35,677 bases of DNA from Chitinophagaceae bacterium (GTDB lineage: Bacteria > Bacteroidota > Bacteroidia > Chitinophagales > Chitinophagaceae), in the NCBI GenBank assembly GCA_019455085.1, contig JACFNA010000003.1, forward strand, positions 5,616 through 41,292, read 5' to 3'. Within the stretch, counting starts at the first letter, position 1, and the number at the start of each line of letters is the position of its first letter. The notes beneath the pieces are model-generated. The model saw nothing but the letters and a program-made list of their open reading frames with translations, did no database searches and was not told where the DNA came from. The translations under genes and the position numbers were made by a program. Of the stretch, positions 15,179 to 23,276 are shown one piece after another.

Positions 15179-16357
15179 ATGAAAAAGAAATCACTTTCTG
15201 AAATATTAAACGAAACAGGCGAACTCAGAGAAAACTATTTTCATTCTATAGCTCCCCCCATTATACAGGCAAGTAATTTTTCGTTCGATACTGTAGAGGA
15301 ATTCAGGACGGCACTTCAAAATGAATCTGAAGCGGTTCTTTATAGCAGGGGGAACAATCCGACTGTAGATATCTTAAGAAAAAAGCTGGCCGCTCTTGAC
15401 AATGCAGAGGAATGTCTGGTGCTTAATAGTGGTGCAAGTGCCATCTTTGCTTCTGTGGTTGCAAATGTTGCATCAGGCGATCATATTATCTCCGTAAGAA
15501 AGCCATACGGTTGGGCGCAGCATCTATTTGAAAAATTTCTTCCCCGATTCGGTGTGAGCACCACTTATGTGGACGGTACCGATGTGAAAAACTTTGAAGA
15601 AGCCATACGCCCTGAGACAAAAATTATCTATCTTGAAAGCCCCAATAGCTGGACATTTGAGCTCCAGGATCTGAAAGCGGTAGCTACACTCGCCAAAGCC
15701 AAAGGAATCCTTACCATTTGCGACAACAGCTATTGCTCTCCTCTATACCAAAGACCTATCGATTATGGTATTGACATTTCTTTCCAGAGTGCTACAAAAT
15801 ACCTCAACGGCCATAGTGACGTAGTAGCCGGCGTGATCTCCGGCACAAAGGAAATGATGCACAAGATTTTCAGCAGTGAATATATGACAGCAGGACTGGG
15901 AATTACCCCCTTTCATGCCTGGCTGATGATTCGGGGACTGCGTACTCTGCCTCTCAGGTTAAAGAAAAGCGCTGAATCGGCAAGATTGATTGTGAGCTAC
16001 CTGAAGACTCAATTAGAAGTGGAATCCATCGCATACCCATTTGACCCTCTTTTCCCTCAATATGATCTGGCCAAAACCCAGATGGAAGACACCGGAGGCC
16101 TCTTCAGTTTTGTACTGAAAGCTGACACTATTGGAAAGATTGAAAAATTTTGTGAAGGCATGCAACATATACTGATGGCCGTTAGCTGGGGTGGATACGA
16201 GTCTCTGGTGATGCCCTCCATAGCAGGAAAACCCCGAGATACCATAGACCTGAGCGACCCTGAACACCGGAGAATCAGGATGTATATAGGGATAGAAGAG
16301 CCGGAATATCTGATTGAAGATGTTGCACGGGGCTTTGCCGCTATGAAAAAAGCATAA
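15179..16357 (+). CDS. Cys/Met metabolism PLP-dependent enzyme (trans-sulfuration family)
   Basis: A 392-residue member of the cystathionine gamma-synthase / beta-lyase / methionine gamma-lyase family (PF01053). Visible: YSRGNNPTVDILRKKLAALD at 55-74 (the family Y-S-R-x-x-N-P-T segment), NSGASAIFA, LESPNSWTFELQDL, CDNSYCSPLYQRP at 181-193 with Asp182 over the pyridine nitrogen, and the Schiff-base lysine K207 in SATKYLNGHSDVVAG. The frame is open further upstream, into the permease gene, but the ATG at 15179, 10 nt after the permease stop, is the natural start. Which reaction (gamma-synthase, beta-lyase, gamma-lyase) it catalyses is not clear. Coupling to an amino-acid permease favours a catabolic lyase on an imported substrate, but that is inference. 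Confidence 0.88.
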   Translation: MKKKSLSEILNETGELRENYFHSIAPPIIQASNFSFDTVEEFRTALQNESEAVLYSRGNNPTVDILRKKLAALDNAEECLVLNSGASAIFASVVANVASGDHIISVRKPYGWAQHLFEKFLPRFGVSTTYVDGTDVKNFEEAIRPETKIIYLESPNSWTFELQDLKAVATLAKAKGILTICDNSYCSPLYQRPIDYGIDISFQSATKYLNGHSDVVAGVISGTKEMMHKIFSSEYMTAGLGITPFHAWLMIRGLRTLPLRLKKSAESARLIVSYLKTQLEVESIAYPFDPLFPQYDLAKTQMEDTGGLFSFVLKADTIGKIEKFCEGMQHILMAVSWGGYESLVMPSIAGKPRDTIDLSDPEHRRIRMYIGIEEPEYLIEDVARGFAAMKKA

Positions 16358-16499
16358 CTAACACCTTCTACCCTGGTGAATCATCCTGAGGATTTAAACA
16401 TTTAGCACAATCCATAGCTAATATCTGCCAGTCAGAAAAGTCAGACAGGCTTATGGCCTTTGTTTGGCATAATATTTTCGCAAAAAAAATCAAAAAAAC

Positions 16500-17300
16500 A
16501 TGCAAAGGTTAAAAGGTCAGACAGCACTGGTTACCGGCGGCAATAGCGGAATAGGAAAAGGTATTGCAGAAGCGTTTGCCCGGGAAGGCGCCAATGTAGT
16601 TATCAATTATGTGGTACATGATGAGGTTACTAATCAAATGGTGCAACAGATCACTGCCGACGGAGGTAATGCTATTGGTATCAAAGCAGATGTCAGTAAC
16701 GAAGCAGAAGTACAGGAAATGTTCCGACAGGCTATAACGCATTATGGCACTATAGATATTCTGGTCAACAATGCAGGCCTGCAACGTGATGCACCCTTTA
16801 CAGAAATGACCATAGCGCAATGGCAAACAGTGATGAATGTAAATCTTACAGGATATTTTCTTTGTGCACGTGAGGCAGCTAAGGAATTTATCCGCCGTGG
16901 TGTGGTACCCGAAAGGAGCAGCGCAGCAGGGAAAATAATTTGTATCAGCAGTGTACACGAGGTGATACCCTGGGCCGGCCATGCAGATTACGCATCGAGC
17001 AAAGGAGGTATCAGTATGTTGATGAAAACTATTGCACAGGAATTAGCCTCTCAAAAAATAAGAGTAAATGGGATTGCACCCGGCGCCATACAGACACCTA
17101 TCAATAAATCTGACTGGGACAATGAAGCCTCACTTAAAAAACTTCTGACACTCATCCCTTATGGCAGGATTGGACAACCCGAAGATATCGGGAAAGCGGC
17201 AGTATGGCTTGCCAGTGACGAAAGCGATTACGTAACAGGCACCACATTGTTTGTGGATGGTGGAATGACACTATTTCCCGGATTTATCGCAAACGGGTAA
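16500..17300 (+). CDS. SDR family oxidoreductase, glucose 1-dehydrogenase-like
   Basis: A 266-residue classical short-chain dehydrogenase. The NAD(P)-binding motif is TGGNSGIG at 12-19, NNAG lies at 90-93, the catalytic serine is in CISSVHE (about 151), and Tyr164 and Lys168 form YxxxK in ADYASSKGG. The ending YVTGTTLFVDGGMTLFPGF is the standard SDR C-terminal pattern; overall it resembles the glucose/sugar 1-dehydrogenase subgroup. It should oxidise a sugar or other alcohol using NAD(P). It is separated from its neighbours by more than 140 nt on the left and 160 nt on the right, so probably monocistronic. The substrate is not certain; 3-oxoacyl-ACP reductase-like members share the same motifs. 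Confidence 0.88.
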   Translation: MQRLKGQTALVTGGNSGIGKGIAEAFAREGANVVINYVVHDEVTNQMVQQITADGGNAIGIKADVSNEAEVQEMFRQAITHYGTIDILVNNAGLQRDAPFTEMTIAQWQTVMNVNLTGYFLCAREAAKEFIRRGVVPERSSAAGKIICISSVHEVIPWAGHADYASSKGGISMLMKTIAQELASQKIRVNGIAPGAIQTPINKSDWDNEASLKKLLTLIPYGRIGQPEDIGKAAVWLASDESDYVTGTTLFVDGGMTLFPGFIANG

Positions 17301-17349
17301 TGAATACCGCTATCCGGCTGACTTTAAAAAGAATAAATCTGTTGCTGTA

Positions 17350-17364
17350 TAGTGATGATCACTA
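17350..17364. repeat. Perfect inverted repeat, operator-like
   Basis: TAGTGAT (17350-17356), central G, ATCACTA (17358-17364): a perfect 7-bp palindrome between the SDR gene and the small membrane-protein gene. The short centre suits a dimeric DNA-binding protein better than an RNA hairpin. Confidence 0.4.
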
Positions 17365-17419
17365 ATATTTAAGCTGAGAACCTAATTTGGCCTCTGTCAG
17401 AAAAGAATCATACGCAAAG

Positions 17420-17450
17420 TTTCCGATTTTCCTTTTTAGAATTATATTTG
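17420..17450 (+). promoter_or_regulatory. Promoter of the small membrane-protein gene
   Basis: TTTC (17420-17423), 19 nt, TATATTTG (17443-17450). A start a few nt later leaves a short leader before the ATG at 17468, and rules out the longer frame that opens at a TTG near 17387. Confidence 0.5.
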
Positions 17451-17467
17451 CTCAAATTATACCGCTC

Positions 17468-17629
17468 ATGGCTACTAACGTTGAAAGAGAATCAGTATCA
17501 AAGTATTGGGTAATTTTTGCGATTTCCGCAATTGTGCAACTTGTGTTCCTGATCTGGATCAGAGAATACTTCTGGGTGGTATTGCCATTCGTGCTGACCT
17601 CCTTCTGCAAAGCAATACGGATTATCTAA
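17468..17629 (+). CDS. Small hypothetical membrane protein
   Basis: A 53-residue protein starting MATNVERESVSKYW. Residues about 13-31 (YWVIFAISAIVQLVFLIWI) form one clear transmembrane helix and residues 35-48 (FWVVLPFVLTSFCK) a second, shorter hydrophobic stretch, ending with basic residues (KAIRII). The family is not recognised. The ATG at 17468 is chosen because a TATATTTG promoter box ends at 17450, inside the longer frame that could start at a TTG near 17387. It has its own promoter and sits alone between the SDR and omega-amidase genes. Confidence 0.5.
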   Translation: MATNVERESVSKYWVIFAISAIVQLVFLIWIREYFWVVLPFVLTSFCKAIRII

Positions 17630-17720
17630 TCCGGTCTTCATCTAATTAAATAAGCAGGGATAGCTGTTCTTTAGCCTGCCGGACAGTAATCACAACAAAC
17701 TGTTGTCATCTTCAAATCTT

Positions 17721-17728
17721 TACCTTTG
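17721..17728 (+). promoter_or_regulatory. TACCTTTG box 5 nt before the omega-amidase start
   Basis: TACCTTTG (17721-17728) followed by AGGGT and the ATG at 17734. It is the same 8-mer, at nearly the same distance, as in front of the aminotransferase gene. The expected start site is at or within a few nt of the start codon. Confidence 0.5.
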
Positions 17729-17733
17729 AGGGT

Positions 17734-18528
17734 ATGGCATCACAACCTTTGACTATATCATTAATCCAGTCTTCTCTTGTCTGGGAAGATGCGGAGGCCA
17801 ACAGAGCACATTTCGAAGAAAAAATTACGGGCATTACCGAAAATACCGAGTTGATTGTTTTGCCTGAGATGTTCACAACCGGATTCAGCATGAACCCTGA
17901 GATATTGGCCGAGCCAATGGAAGGTGCAACAGTAGCATGGATGAAGCGTGTATCTCAAAAGAAAAGAGCTGTAATCACAGGGAGTGTAATCATCAAAGAA
18001 AACGGGAAATACTATAACCGCCTGATATGGATGTTGCCTAATGGCGAAATGGGCTATTACGACAAGCGGCATCTGTTTAGCTATGCCGATGAGCACAACC
18101 ATTATGCACCCGGAGAAAAAAAACTGACAGGCAGCCTTAAAGGATGGAAGATTAATTTGCAGGTTTGTTATGACCTGCGGTTTCCTGTGTGGAACCGCCA
18201 GCCTCCTGAAAAAGAAAACCGGTACGACATCCTGATTAATGTAGCCAGCTGGCCCGATAAAAGAAGCTCTATGTGGCGCACATTGCTAACTGCAAGAGCC
18301 ATAGAAAACCAGTGTTTCGTAATCGGGGTAAACCGGGTAGGGGCAGATGGTAACGGGCATGGGTATTCGGGAGACAGCCTGATTATAGACCCGCTGGGGA
18401 ATGTGCTTCAGGACCTGGGAAGCGAAGAAAAAATTTCAACCTACACTTTTCATAAGGAAGCCCTGGAGCAAGTTCGTGCCCATTTCCCCTTTCTGGATGA
18501 TGCAGATAAGTACCTGATATTGACGTAA
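17734..18528 (+). CDS. Nitrilase-superfamily amidohydrolase, YafV-type omega-amidase
   Basis: A 264-residue carbon-nitrogen hydrolase. The catalytic triad is complete: Glu45 in LPEMFTTGFS, Lys111 in YYDKRHLF, Cys145 in QVCYDLRFP. The DKRHLFSYADEHNHYAPGE and CYDLRFPVWNR segments match the YafV/omega-amidase branch, which hydrolyses 2-oxoglutaramate or 2-oxosuccinamate, the products of glutamine or asparagine transamination, and so drives transaminase reactions such as the last step of methionine salvage. Cytoplasmic, no signal peptide. Transcribed alone and followed by a weak hairpin. The class I aminotransferase at 5215 could supply such substrates but is not linked in position. Confidence 0.88.
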   Translation: MASQPLTISLIQSSLVWEDAEANRAHFEEKITGITENTELIVLPEMFTTGFSMNPEILAEPMEGATVAWMKRVSQKKRAVITGSVIIKENGKYYNRLIWMLPNGEMGYYDKRHLFSYADEHNHYAPGEKKLTGSLKGWKINLQVCYDLRFPVWNRQPPEKENRYDILINVASWPDKRSSMWRTLLTARAIENQCFVIGVNRVGADGNGHGYSGDSLIIDPLGNVLQDLGSEEKISTYTFHKEALEQVRAHFPFLDDADKYLILT

Positions 18529-18544
18529 GGCAGGAAGGTAGCAC

Positions 18545-18575
18545 ACTTCACTTTTGAAGTATAATTTTCTTTTTA
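18545..18575 (+). terminator. Weak intrinsic terminator after the omega-amidase gene
   Basis: ACTTCA (18545-18550), CTTT loop, TGAAGT (18555-18560), then ATAATTTTCTTTTT. A 6-bp A/T-rich stem with a T-rich tail, between convergent genes. Confidence 0.45.
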
Positions 18576-18602
18576 CCAACACCAGGCGTTTTACAAGTTT
18601 CT

Positions 18603-19508
18603 CTACGCGATTACTAACCCTGCCCCGAATAATATGGAAAACAAAAGCGTGGTCAGGGCCAGATATTTCAACTCCGGATCCAGGCAGGTTACTTCCTTCG
18701 TTTTAAACACCACTATGGAACTCCTCAGAAAAAGCGGAACAGTAATCAGAAACAGCCATTTCCAACCTGATGATGTGGTTGTAAGTGTATAAACAACAGC
18801 ACACACTATGCCTGCCATAATAAGTGAAAAATGATACCACCTGGCACGCTCACTACCCATCTTCACCACAATTGTATGCTTGCCAAACAGCCGGTCATTT
18901 TCAATATCGCGCATATTATTCAGGTTCAATACCCCTGTACTGAAAAAGCCTACTGCCATTGCCGGAAAAACTTCCCCCACACCGACATAGTGCGTATGAA
19001 GAAAGAAAGTACCCAGCACACCTACTAACCCGAAAAAGATAAACACAGCGATATCTCCCAGACCCGCATACCCGTATGGGCGTTTACCCATTGTATATTT
19101 CATTGCTGCTGCAATAGCGGCTAACCCAATCACAAACATGATTAATCCGTAAGACAACTTCAAATCCCCGGAGGCCACTACCAATAACGCAATTCCCGAA
19201 CATAGCGACAGCAGAATACATACGACAATTGCTGTCTTCATTTGTTTCAGGGTGATGGCTCCCGTCTGCAAACTCCGTTTGGGGCCTGTCCTGTCCGGAT
19301 TGTCCACTCCGTGTAACGTATCTCCATAATCGTTAGCCAGATTGCTGAGTGTCTGCAAAAACAGAGTGGTCAGCGCAGCCAGAATAAAAACACTCCAATG
19401 AAAACTATTTCTGTATGCAGCTAAAAAACTACCCAGAATAATCGTGGACAATGCAAGGGGCAATGTGCGCAAACGAAAAGTCACCAGCCAGGCCGAAACA
19501 GACGCCAT
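18603..19508 (-). CDS. menA: 1,4-dihydroxy-2-naphthoate polyprenyltransferase MenA
   Basis: A 301-residue UbiA-family integral membrane prenyltransferase that attaches the isoprenoid tail to 1,4-dihydroxy-2-naphthoate to give demethylmenaquinone. The two Asp-rich prenyl-diphosphate/Mg2+ motifs are visible: NLANDYGDTLHGVDNPDRTG near 56-75 and NNMRDIENDRLFGKHT in the second half. Eight to nine hydrophobic helices. The N-terminal WLVTFRLRTLPLALSTIILG is the usual MenA opening. It is the last gene of menF-menD-menB-menA, starting 9 nt after menB. Confidence 0.95.
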   Translation of the reverse strand: MASVSAWLVTFRLRTLPLALSTIILGSFLAAYRNSFHWSVFILAALTTLFLQTLSNLANDYGDTLHGVDNPDRTGPKRSLQTGAITLKQMKTAIVVCILLSLCSGIALLVVASGDLKLSYGLIMFVIGLAAIAAAMKYTMGKRPYGYAGLGDIAVFIFFGLVGVLGTFFLHTHYVGVGEVFPAMAVGFFSTGVLNLNNMRDIENDRLFGKHTIVVKMGSERARWYHFSLIMAGIVCAVVYTLTTTSSGWKWLFLITVPLFLRSSIVVFKTKEVTCLDPELKYLALTTLLFSILFGAGLVIA

Positions 19509-19517
19509 CTTCTTTAT

Positions 19518-20360
19518 TTATGGAAATTTGGGAAACTTATCAAAATCAGGATCTCTCTTTTCCAGAAATGCATCCCGCCCTTCACGGGCTTCATCAGTCA
19601 TATAAATCAATCGGGTGGCCTCTCCTGCATACACCTGTTGCCCTACCAGCCCATCGTCAATCAGGTTCAGTGCAAACTTAGCCATCTTAATGGCTGTAGG
19701 GCTCTTTTTCAATATCTCCTGTGCCCACTCATAAGCTGTCTGCTCCAGTTCGGCATGCGGTACCACTGCATTTACCATTCCCATTTCATAAGCCTCCTGT
19801 GCCGAATAAGATTTTCCCAGAAAGAAAATTTCGCGCGCACGTTTCTGCCCTACCTGACGCGCCAGATAGGCAGACCCAAAGCCCCCATCTATACTCGCCA
19901 CATTTACATCTGTCTGTTTGAAGATGGCGTGTTCCTTACTTGCCAGCGTCAGGTCGCACACCACATGCAGGCTATGCCCTCCACCTACTGCCCAGCCGGG
20001 CACTACCGCGATCACCACCTTATTCATAAAACGTATCTGTCGCTGCACATCGAGGATATTAAACCGGTTGATACCATCACCCCCTTTGTAACCTGTGTTG
20101 GAGCGCACCCGCTGATCACCACCCGAACAGAAAGCCCATCCGCCATCTTTGGGCGAAGGTCCTTCCCCACTGAGCAACACCACTCCTATGGATTGGGATT
20201 CGTGTGCTATAATCAATGCATCCAGGAGTTCCGAAACCGTTTCCGGACGGAAGGCATTGCGTACCTCAGGCCTATTAAATGCAATACGAGCCACACCTCC
20301 TGACTCTCTGAAGGTGATGTCCTGATATTCTTTAATGGTTTTCCAGGCTATTGGGTTCAT
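19518..20360 (-). CDS. menB: 1,4-dihydroxy-2-naphthoyl-CoA synthase MenB
   Basis: A 280-residue crotonase-fold enzyme that cyclises o-succinylbenzoyl-CoA to 1,4-dihydroxy-2-naphthoyl-CoA. MenB landmarks: ARIAFNRPEVRNAFRPETV, FCSGGDQRVR (the oxyanion-hole GGDQ segment), RFNILDVQRQIR, PGWAVGGGHSLHVVCDLTLAS, and FGSAYLARQVGQKRAREIFFL. The C-terminal FLEKRDPDFDKFPKFP is the family's typical ending. The start ATG at 20360 lies 5 nt after the menD stop and the stop lies 9 nt before menA, so all are in one operon. Confidence 0.96.
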   Translation of the reverse strand: MNPIAWKTIKEYQDITFRESGGVARIAFNRPEVRNAFRPETVSELLDALIIAHESQSIGVVLLSGEGPSPKDGGWAFCSGGDQRVRSNTGYKGGDGINRFNILDVQRQIRFMNKVVIAVVPGWAVGGGHSLHVVCDLTLASKEHAIFKQTDVNVASIDGGFGSAYLARQVGQKRAREIFFLGKSYSAQEAYEMGMVNAVVPHAELEQTAYEWAQEILKKSPTAIKMAKFALNLIDDGLVGQQVYAGEATRLIYMTDEAREGRDAFLEKRDPDFDKFPKFP

Positions 20361-20365
20361 AACAA

Positions 20366-22060
20366 TCAGAATTTTTCTTTTAAAAATTTCCAGTAATCAG
20401 CCAGCACTTCCGCATTCTTCTCAGACGGAGTAAAGATTTCCAGAATGGTTCGCACACCATTTTCCGTGAAAAACAGGCCTAACGCTTCTTTCAGGCTTTT
20501 CTCATCTCTTGCCGCAAGGTAATTCCAATTAAAAGAAGCTGCAAGATGACTCACATCCCTCTTCTGGGCTGTCTCAAGGAAAGGCGCCAATTCCTCTTCC
20601 GCTCCATTGCCGGCAATAATCCTAAAGATTCCTCCACCTCCATTGTTAATCACAATAATCCTTAGATTTGATACCTGTTCATTATTCCACAGTCCATTCA
20701 TATCGTACTGAAAAGCCACATCCCCGGTTATCAGCAAAAACTGCTTGTCCGGAGAAGCAGAAGCCGCACCTACAGCCGTACTTGTACATCCGTCAATACC
20801 GCTGGTGCCCCGATTACTCCACGTGGAAGCTACCCTCTCATTGTTTAACAGTTGGGCGTATCTGATAGGCGAGCTGTTGGCTATATGCAGGTGGATGCCT
20901 GCCGGCAGATGCTTGTAAATTTCATTGAACGCATAAAAATCACTGTAGGGCATTTCCGAGCCAAAGGCACTATGCAATTCCTCAATCCTCCGTGCACGTT
21001 GCTGCCATCTTTCACTGTAATCAGATGAAGGAGTGACAATATGTGAAGCTAACTGCTCCAAAAATATCACCGGATCTGCAAATACAGCGTGTGTCAAAGA
21101 CTGGTATGTGTCTGTCATTGCATCAAAAGAGTCCACATTCCAATGCTGTGCAATTTTTTGTTTTCTCAGAAAAGCTTTAACCCGTTTGGAAACAACTGCT
21201 CCCGCAGTAGCTATCAGGAGATCAGGAGCAAAGGCAGGCTGATCTTCGTCCGGTAATGTAGTAATAACCCTGTCGATATTCTCTATAAAGCAACGGTTAT
21301 GCACATTCGTAGTGGATTCCGTCAAAACAATCGTATTGTTGAGCGCTGCAAAACAATCTAATGCCTTTTGTAATGAATTATGATTCTTATGCTGACCCGC
21401 CAGAATCATCACCTTTTTACATTGTGAGAAGTACTTCGCAAATTCAGCGAGTGCATCTTCCTCCAACTTCCTCTTCGTAAATTCAGTTTTGAAAACCGGG
21501 GGCGCCTGGCCATCCACCTCTTCTGTCTGATACAAAGGCTCTCTTAATGGCACATTAAAATGAACAGGCCCTCTGTCGATTACAGTAGCGATATGCCATC
21601 CTTCACATACGGCTCTTACATTATTCCATGACTCATCAGGGTGACTGACTTCCCCATGTAGTTCATAATCCTTTCGAATGAAGTTGGCAAACAGATGGTC
21701 TTGTCTTATCGTTTGTCCATCACCCTGATCGGTCCACTCCCTGGGGCGGTCCGCCGTAATTACAACCAATGGAATCCGCTGATAATATGCCTCAGATATT
21801 GCGGGGCCGAAGTTGATTGCTGCCGAGCCACTCGTGCAAACTACTGCTACAGGCTCCTGCAGCTCTATTGCCTTTCCCAGAGCAAAAAAAGCAGCGCTCC
21901 TCTCATCACGGATAGAGGTGCAATGAAATGCCGGATGTTGATTAAAAGAGATCACAAAAGGTACATTCCTGGAACCAGGGCACAATACCACTTCCTTCAA
22001 ACCCAGTGCAGCAAGGGTTTTTACTATTTCCTGAACCCCTTTCTTATCCGATAACTTCAT
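20366..22060 (-). CDS. menD: 2-succinyl-5-enolpyruvyl-6-hydroxy-3-cyclohexene-1-carboxylate synthase MenD
   Basis: A 564-residue thiamine-diphosphate enzyme joining isochorismate and 2-oxoglutarate. N-terminal CPGSRNVPFVI and RDERSAAFFALG (with the ThDP-activating Glu) are MenD signatures, followed by VCTSGSAAINFGPAISEAYY and VVITADRPREW. The C-terminal half holds the ThDP/Mg2+ segment TSGIDGCTSTAVGAA, LITGDVAFQYDMNGLWNN (GD...N motif) and IIVINNGGGGIF. The start at 22060 overlaps the end of menF by 17 nt, showing translational coupling. Length and order match menaquinone operons of Bacteroidota. Confidence 0.95.
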   Translation of the reverse strand: MKLSDKKGVQEIVKTLAALGLKEVVLCPGSRNVPFVISFNQHPAFHCTSIRDERSAAFFALGKAIELQEPVAVVCTSGSAAINFGPAISEAYYQRIPLVVITADRPREWTDQGDGQTIRQDHLFANFIRKDYELHGEVSHPDESWNNVRAVCEGWHIATVIDRGPVHFNVPLREPLYQTEEVDGQAPPVFKTEFTKRKLEEDALAEFAKYFSQCKKVMILAGQHKNHNSLQKALDCFAALNNTIVLTESTTNVHNRCFIENIDRVITTLPDEDQPAFAPDLLIATAGAVVSKRVKAFLRKQKIAQHWNVDSFDAMTDTYQSLTHAVFADPVIFLEQLASHIVTPSSDYSERWQQRARRIEELHSAFGSEMPYSDFYAFNEIYKHLPAGIHLHIANSSPIRYAQLLNNERVASTWSNRGTSGIDGCTSTAVGAASASPDKQFLLITGDVAFQYDMNGLWNNEQVSNLRIIVINNGGGGIFRIIAGNGAEEELAPFLETAQKRDVSHLAASFNWNYLAARDEKSLKEALGLFFTENGVRTILEIFTPSEKNAEVLADYWKFLKEKF

Positions 22061-23162
22061 GTTTGTATTCCTCCGCTGCCGGCTGCAACATGTCAGCCAT
22101 TGTTTTACTTTTTGCTATTGTTTCGTTCCATTCCTCATCGGGATTCGAGCCTGCCGTAATTCCCCCACCTACGTACACAGCAACTTTGTCGCTTCCTATT
22201 TGCATACACCTCAAATTAACATACACCGTCATATCTCCTGTTTCACTTTCTTCGCTGATAAAACCTGAATAATAAGCCCTGTCATATCCCTCGGTCTGCC
22301 TTATCAGTTGCAGGCTTTCGTCCAGAGGAATTCCTCCCACAGCAGGTGTAGGATGCAGTGCTGCCAGCAGCGCTTCCGTATTCACCTTCTCATTGCCTTC
22401 AAAAACATAATCCGTACCCAGATGCGCCACGTGTGCTGCTTCTACAGTATGCGGGCCCTCTTTTTTCCTGATCTTACAATTATATTTTCTGAAAACTTCC
22501 TCAATATGTGCCTCCACAATAGCCTGTTCATCGGTCTCCTTGCGCCTCCAGGTATATAATCCATCATCTTTACGGGGCTGTGTTCCTGCCAATGCCAGGG
22601 TGAAAAACATCTCACCCTCTTTTCTGAATAACAATTCCGGCGTGGCGCCCATCCACATTCCCCCCTTTTGATGATAAAAAAGGTAGGCAAGCGTTGCCGG
22701 ATATCTGTTTACCAGCCTCTTAAATGTATCCGTAGGACAAAAATGAGAGGGCTTTTCATGAACAATCACCCGTGAGAGTATGGCTTTCTGAACATTTCCT
22801 GCTTCTATGGCCTTGAGATACTTCCTGATTTGTTGATTATAACCTTTTCTGCTTATTTCTACCGGCAGATTTCCATAACTCAGGGGTGCATCGGGCAACA
22901 AATCTATCTGATCCAAAAGTTTCTGAATTTCTGAAGCCCCCCTTAGCCTCTTCAGCCCAAAAGACGCTGCTGCTGAATCTCCGGCGAAAGGTGCAATCTT
23001 TAAATCTCCTCCCGACTTATCACATACCAATACCGGGTCCACAGCCACCCGGAGATGGTTTTCTTGTGGAAAGCGATACACACAGAAGGCCAAATTCTTA
23101 GAAAACAGGGTCTTTACCAATGAAAGGATCAGCTGCTCCAATTCTGAAATTTTAATCCGCAA
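22044..23162 (-). CDS. menF: Isochorismate synthase MenF
   Basis: A chorismate-binding-family enzyme (372 residues from the first possible codon) converting chorismate to isochorismate. Conserved C-terminal motifs: NVQKAILSRVIV (with the base lysine), MWMGATPELLF, ALAGTQPR, LHPTPAVGGIP, YDRAYYSGFI and YVGGGITAGSNPDEEWNET. The start is uncertain. The frame opens at TTG 23162, but that TTG is the end of a promoter-like TAATTTTG (23167-23160), so transcription should begin inside codons 2-4. A start at ATT 23156 (leaderless) or at TTG 23141 is therefore more likely. First gene of menFDBA; menC, menE and menH are not in the window and must be elsewhere. Confidence 0.92.
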   Translation of the reverse strand: MRIKISELEQLILSLVKTLFSKNLAFCVYRFPQENHLRVAVDPVLVCDKSGGDLKIAPFAGDSAAASFGLKRLRGASEIQKLLDQIDLLPDAPLSYGNLPVEISRKGYNQQIRKYLKAIEAGNVQKAILSRVIVHEKPSHFCPTDTFKRLVNRYPATLAYLFYHQKGGMWMGATPELLFRKEGEMFFTLALAGTQPRKDDGLYTWRRKETDEQAIVEAHIEEVFRKYNCKIRKKEGPHTVEAAHVAHLGTDYVFEGNEKVNTEALLAALHPTPAVGGIPLDESLQLIRQTEGYDRAYYSGFISEESETGDMTVYVNLRCMQIGSDKVAVYVGGGITAGSNPDEEWNETIAKSKTMADMLQPAAEEYKHEVIG

Positions 23163-23167
23163 AATTA
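23160..23167 (-). promoter_or_regulatory. TAATTTTG box overlapping the first frame codon of menF
   Basis: TAATTTTG on the minus strand, the -7 consensus, probably the promoter of the men operon. Its last three bases are the TTG that opens the menF frame, which argues against that codon as the translation start. Confidence 0.5.
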
Positions 23168-23193
23168 AGAAGATTAGACGGATGGCATCGAAA

Positions 23194-23211
23194 GGAAGGC
23201 TCCGGCCTTCC
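23194..23211. repeat. Perfect hairpin between the men operon and tRNA-Arg
   Basis: GGAAGGC (23194-23200), TCCG loop, GCCTTCC (23205-23211), a 7-bp perfect inverted repeat in the divergent region. It lies roughly 27-44 nt upstream of the menF -7 box, where an activator or repressor could bind, and 20 nt before the tRNA-Arg -7 box. No T-tract follows. Confidence 0.4.
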
Positions 23212-23230
23212 GTAGATTGTCAAATTCTTT

Positions 23231-23238
23231 TACATTTG
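23231..23238 (+). promoter_or_regulatory. -7 box of tRNA-Arg
   Basis: TACATTTG, consensus TAnnTTTG, 38 nt before the tRNA 5' end. A properly spaced -33 TTG is not evident. Confidence 0.5.
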
Positions 23239-23276
23239 CAATCCTTTTGGCCTTCTTTTTAAAGAAGTCTTCAACT

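Noticed and set aside
19638-20303. A 221-codon plus-strand reading frame
   Set aside because: It is antisense to menB, Cys/His-rich in translation, and has no recognisable domain; menB itself is certain.
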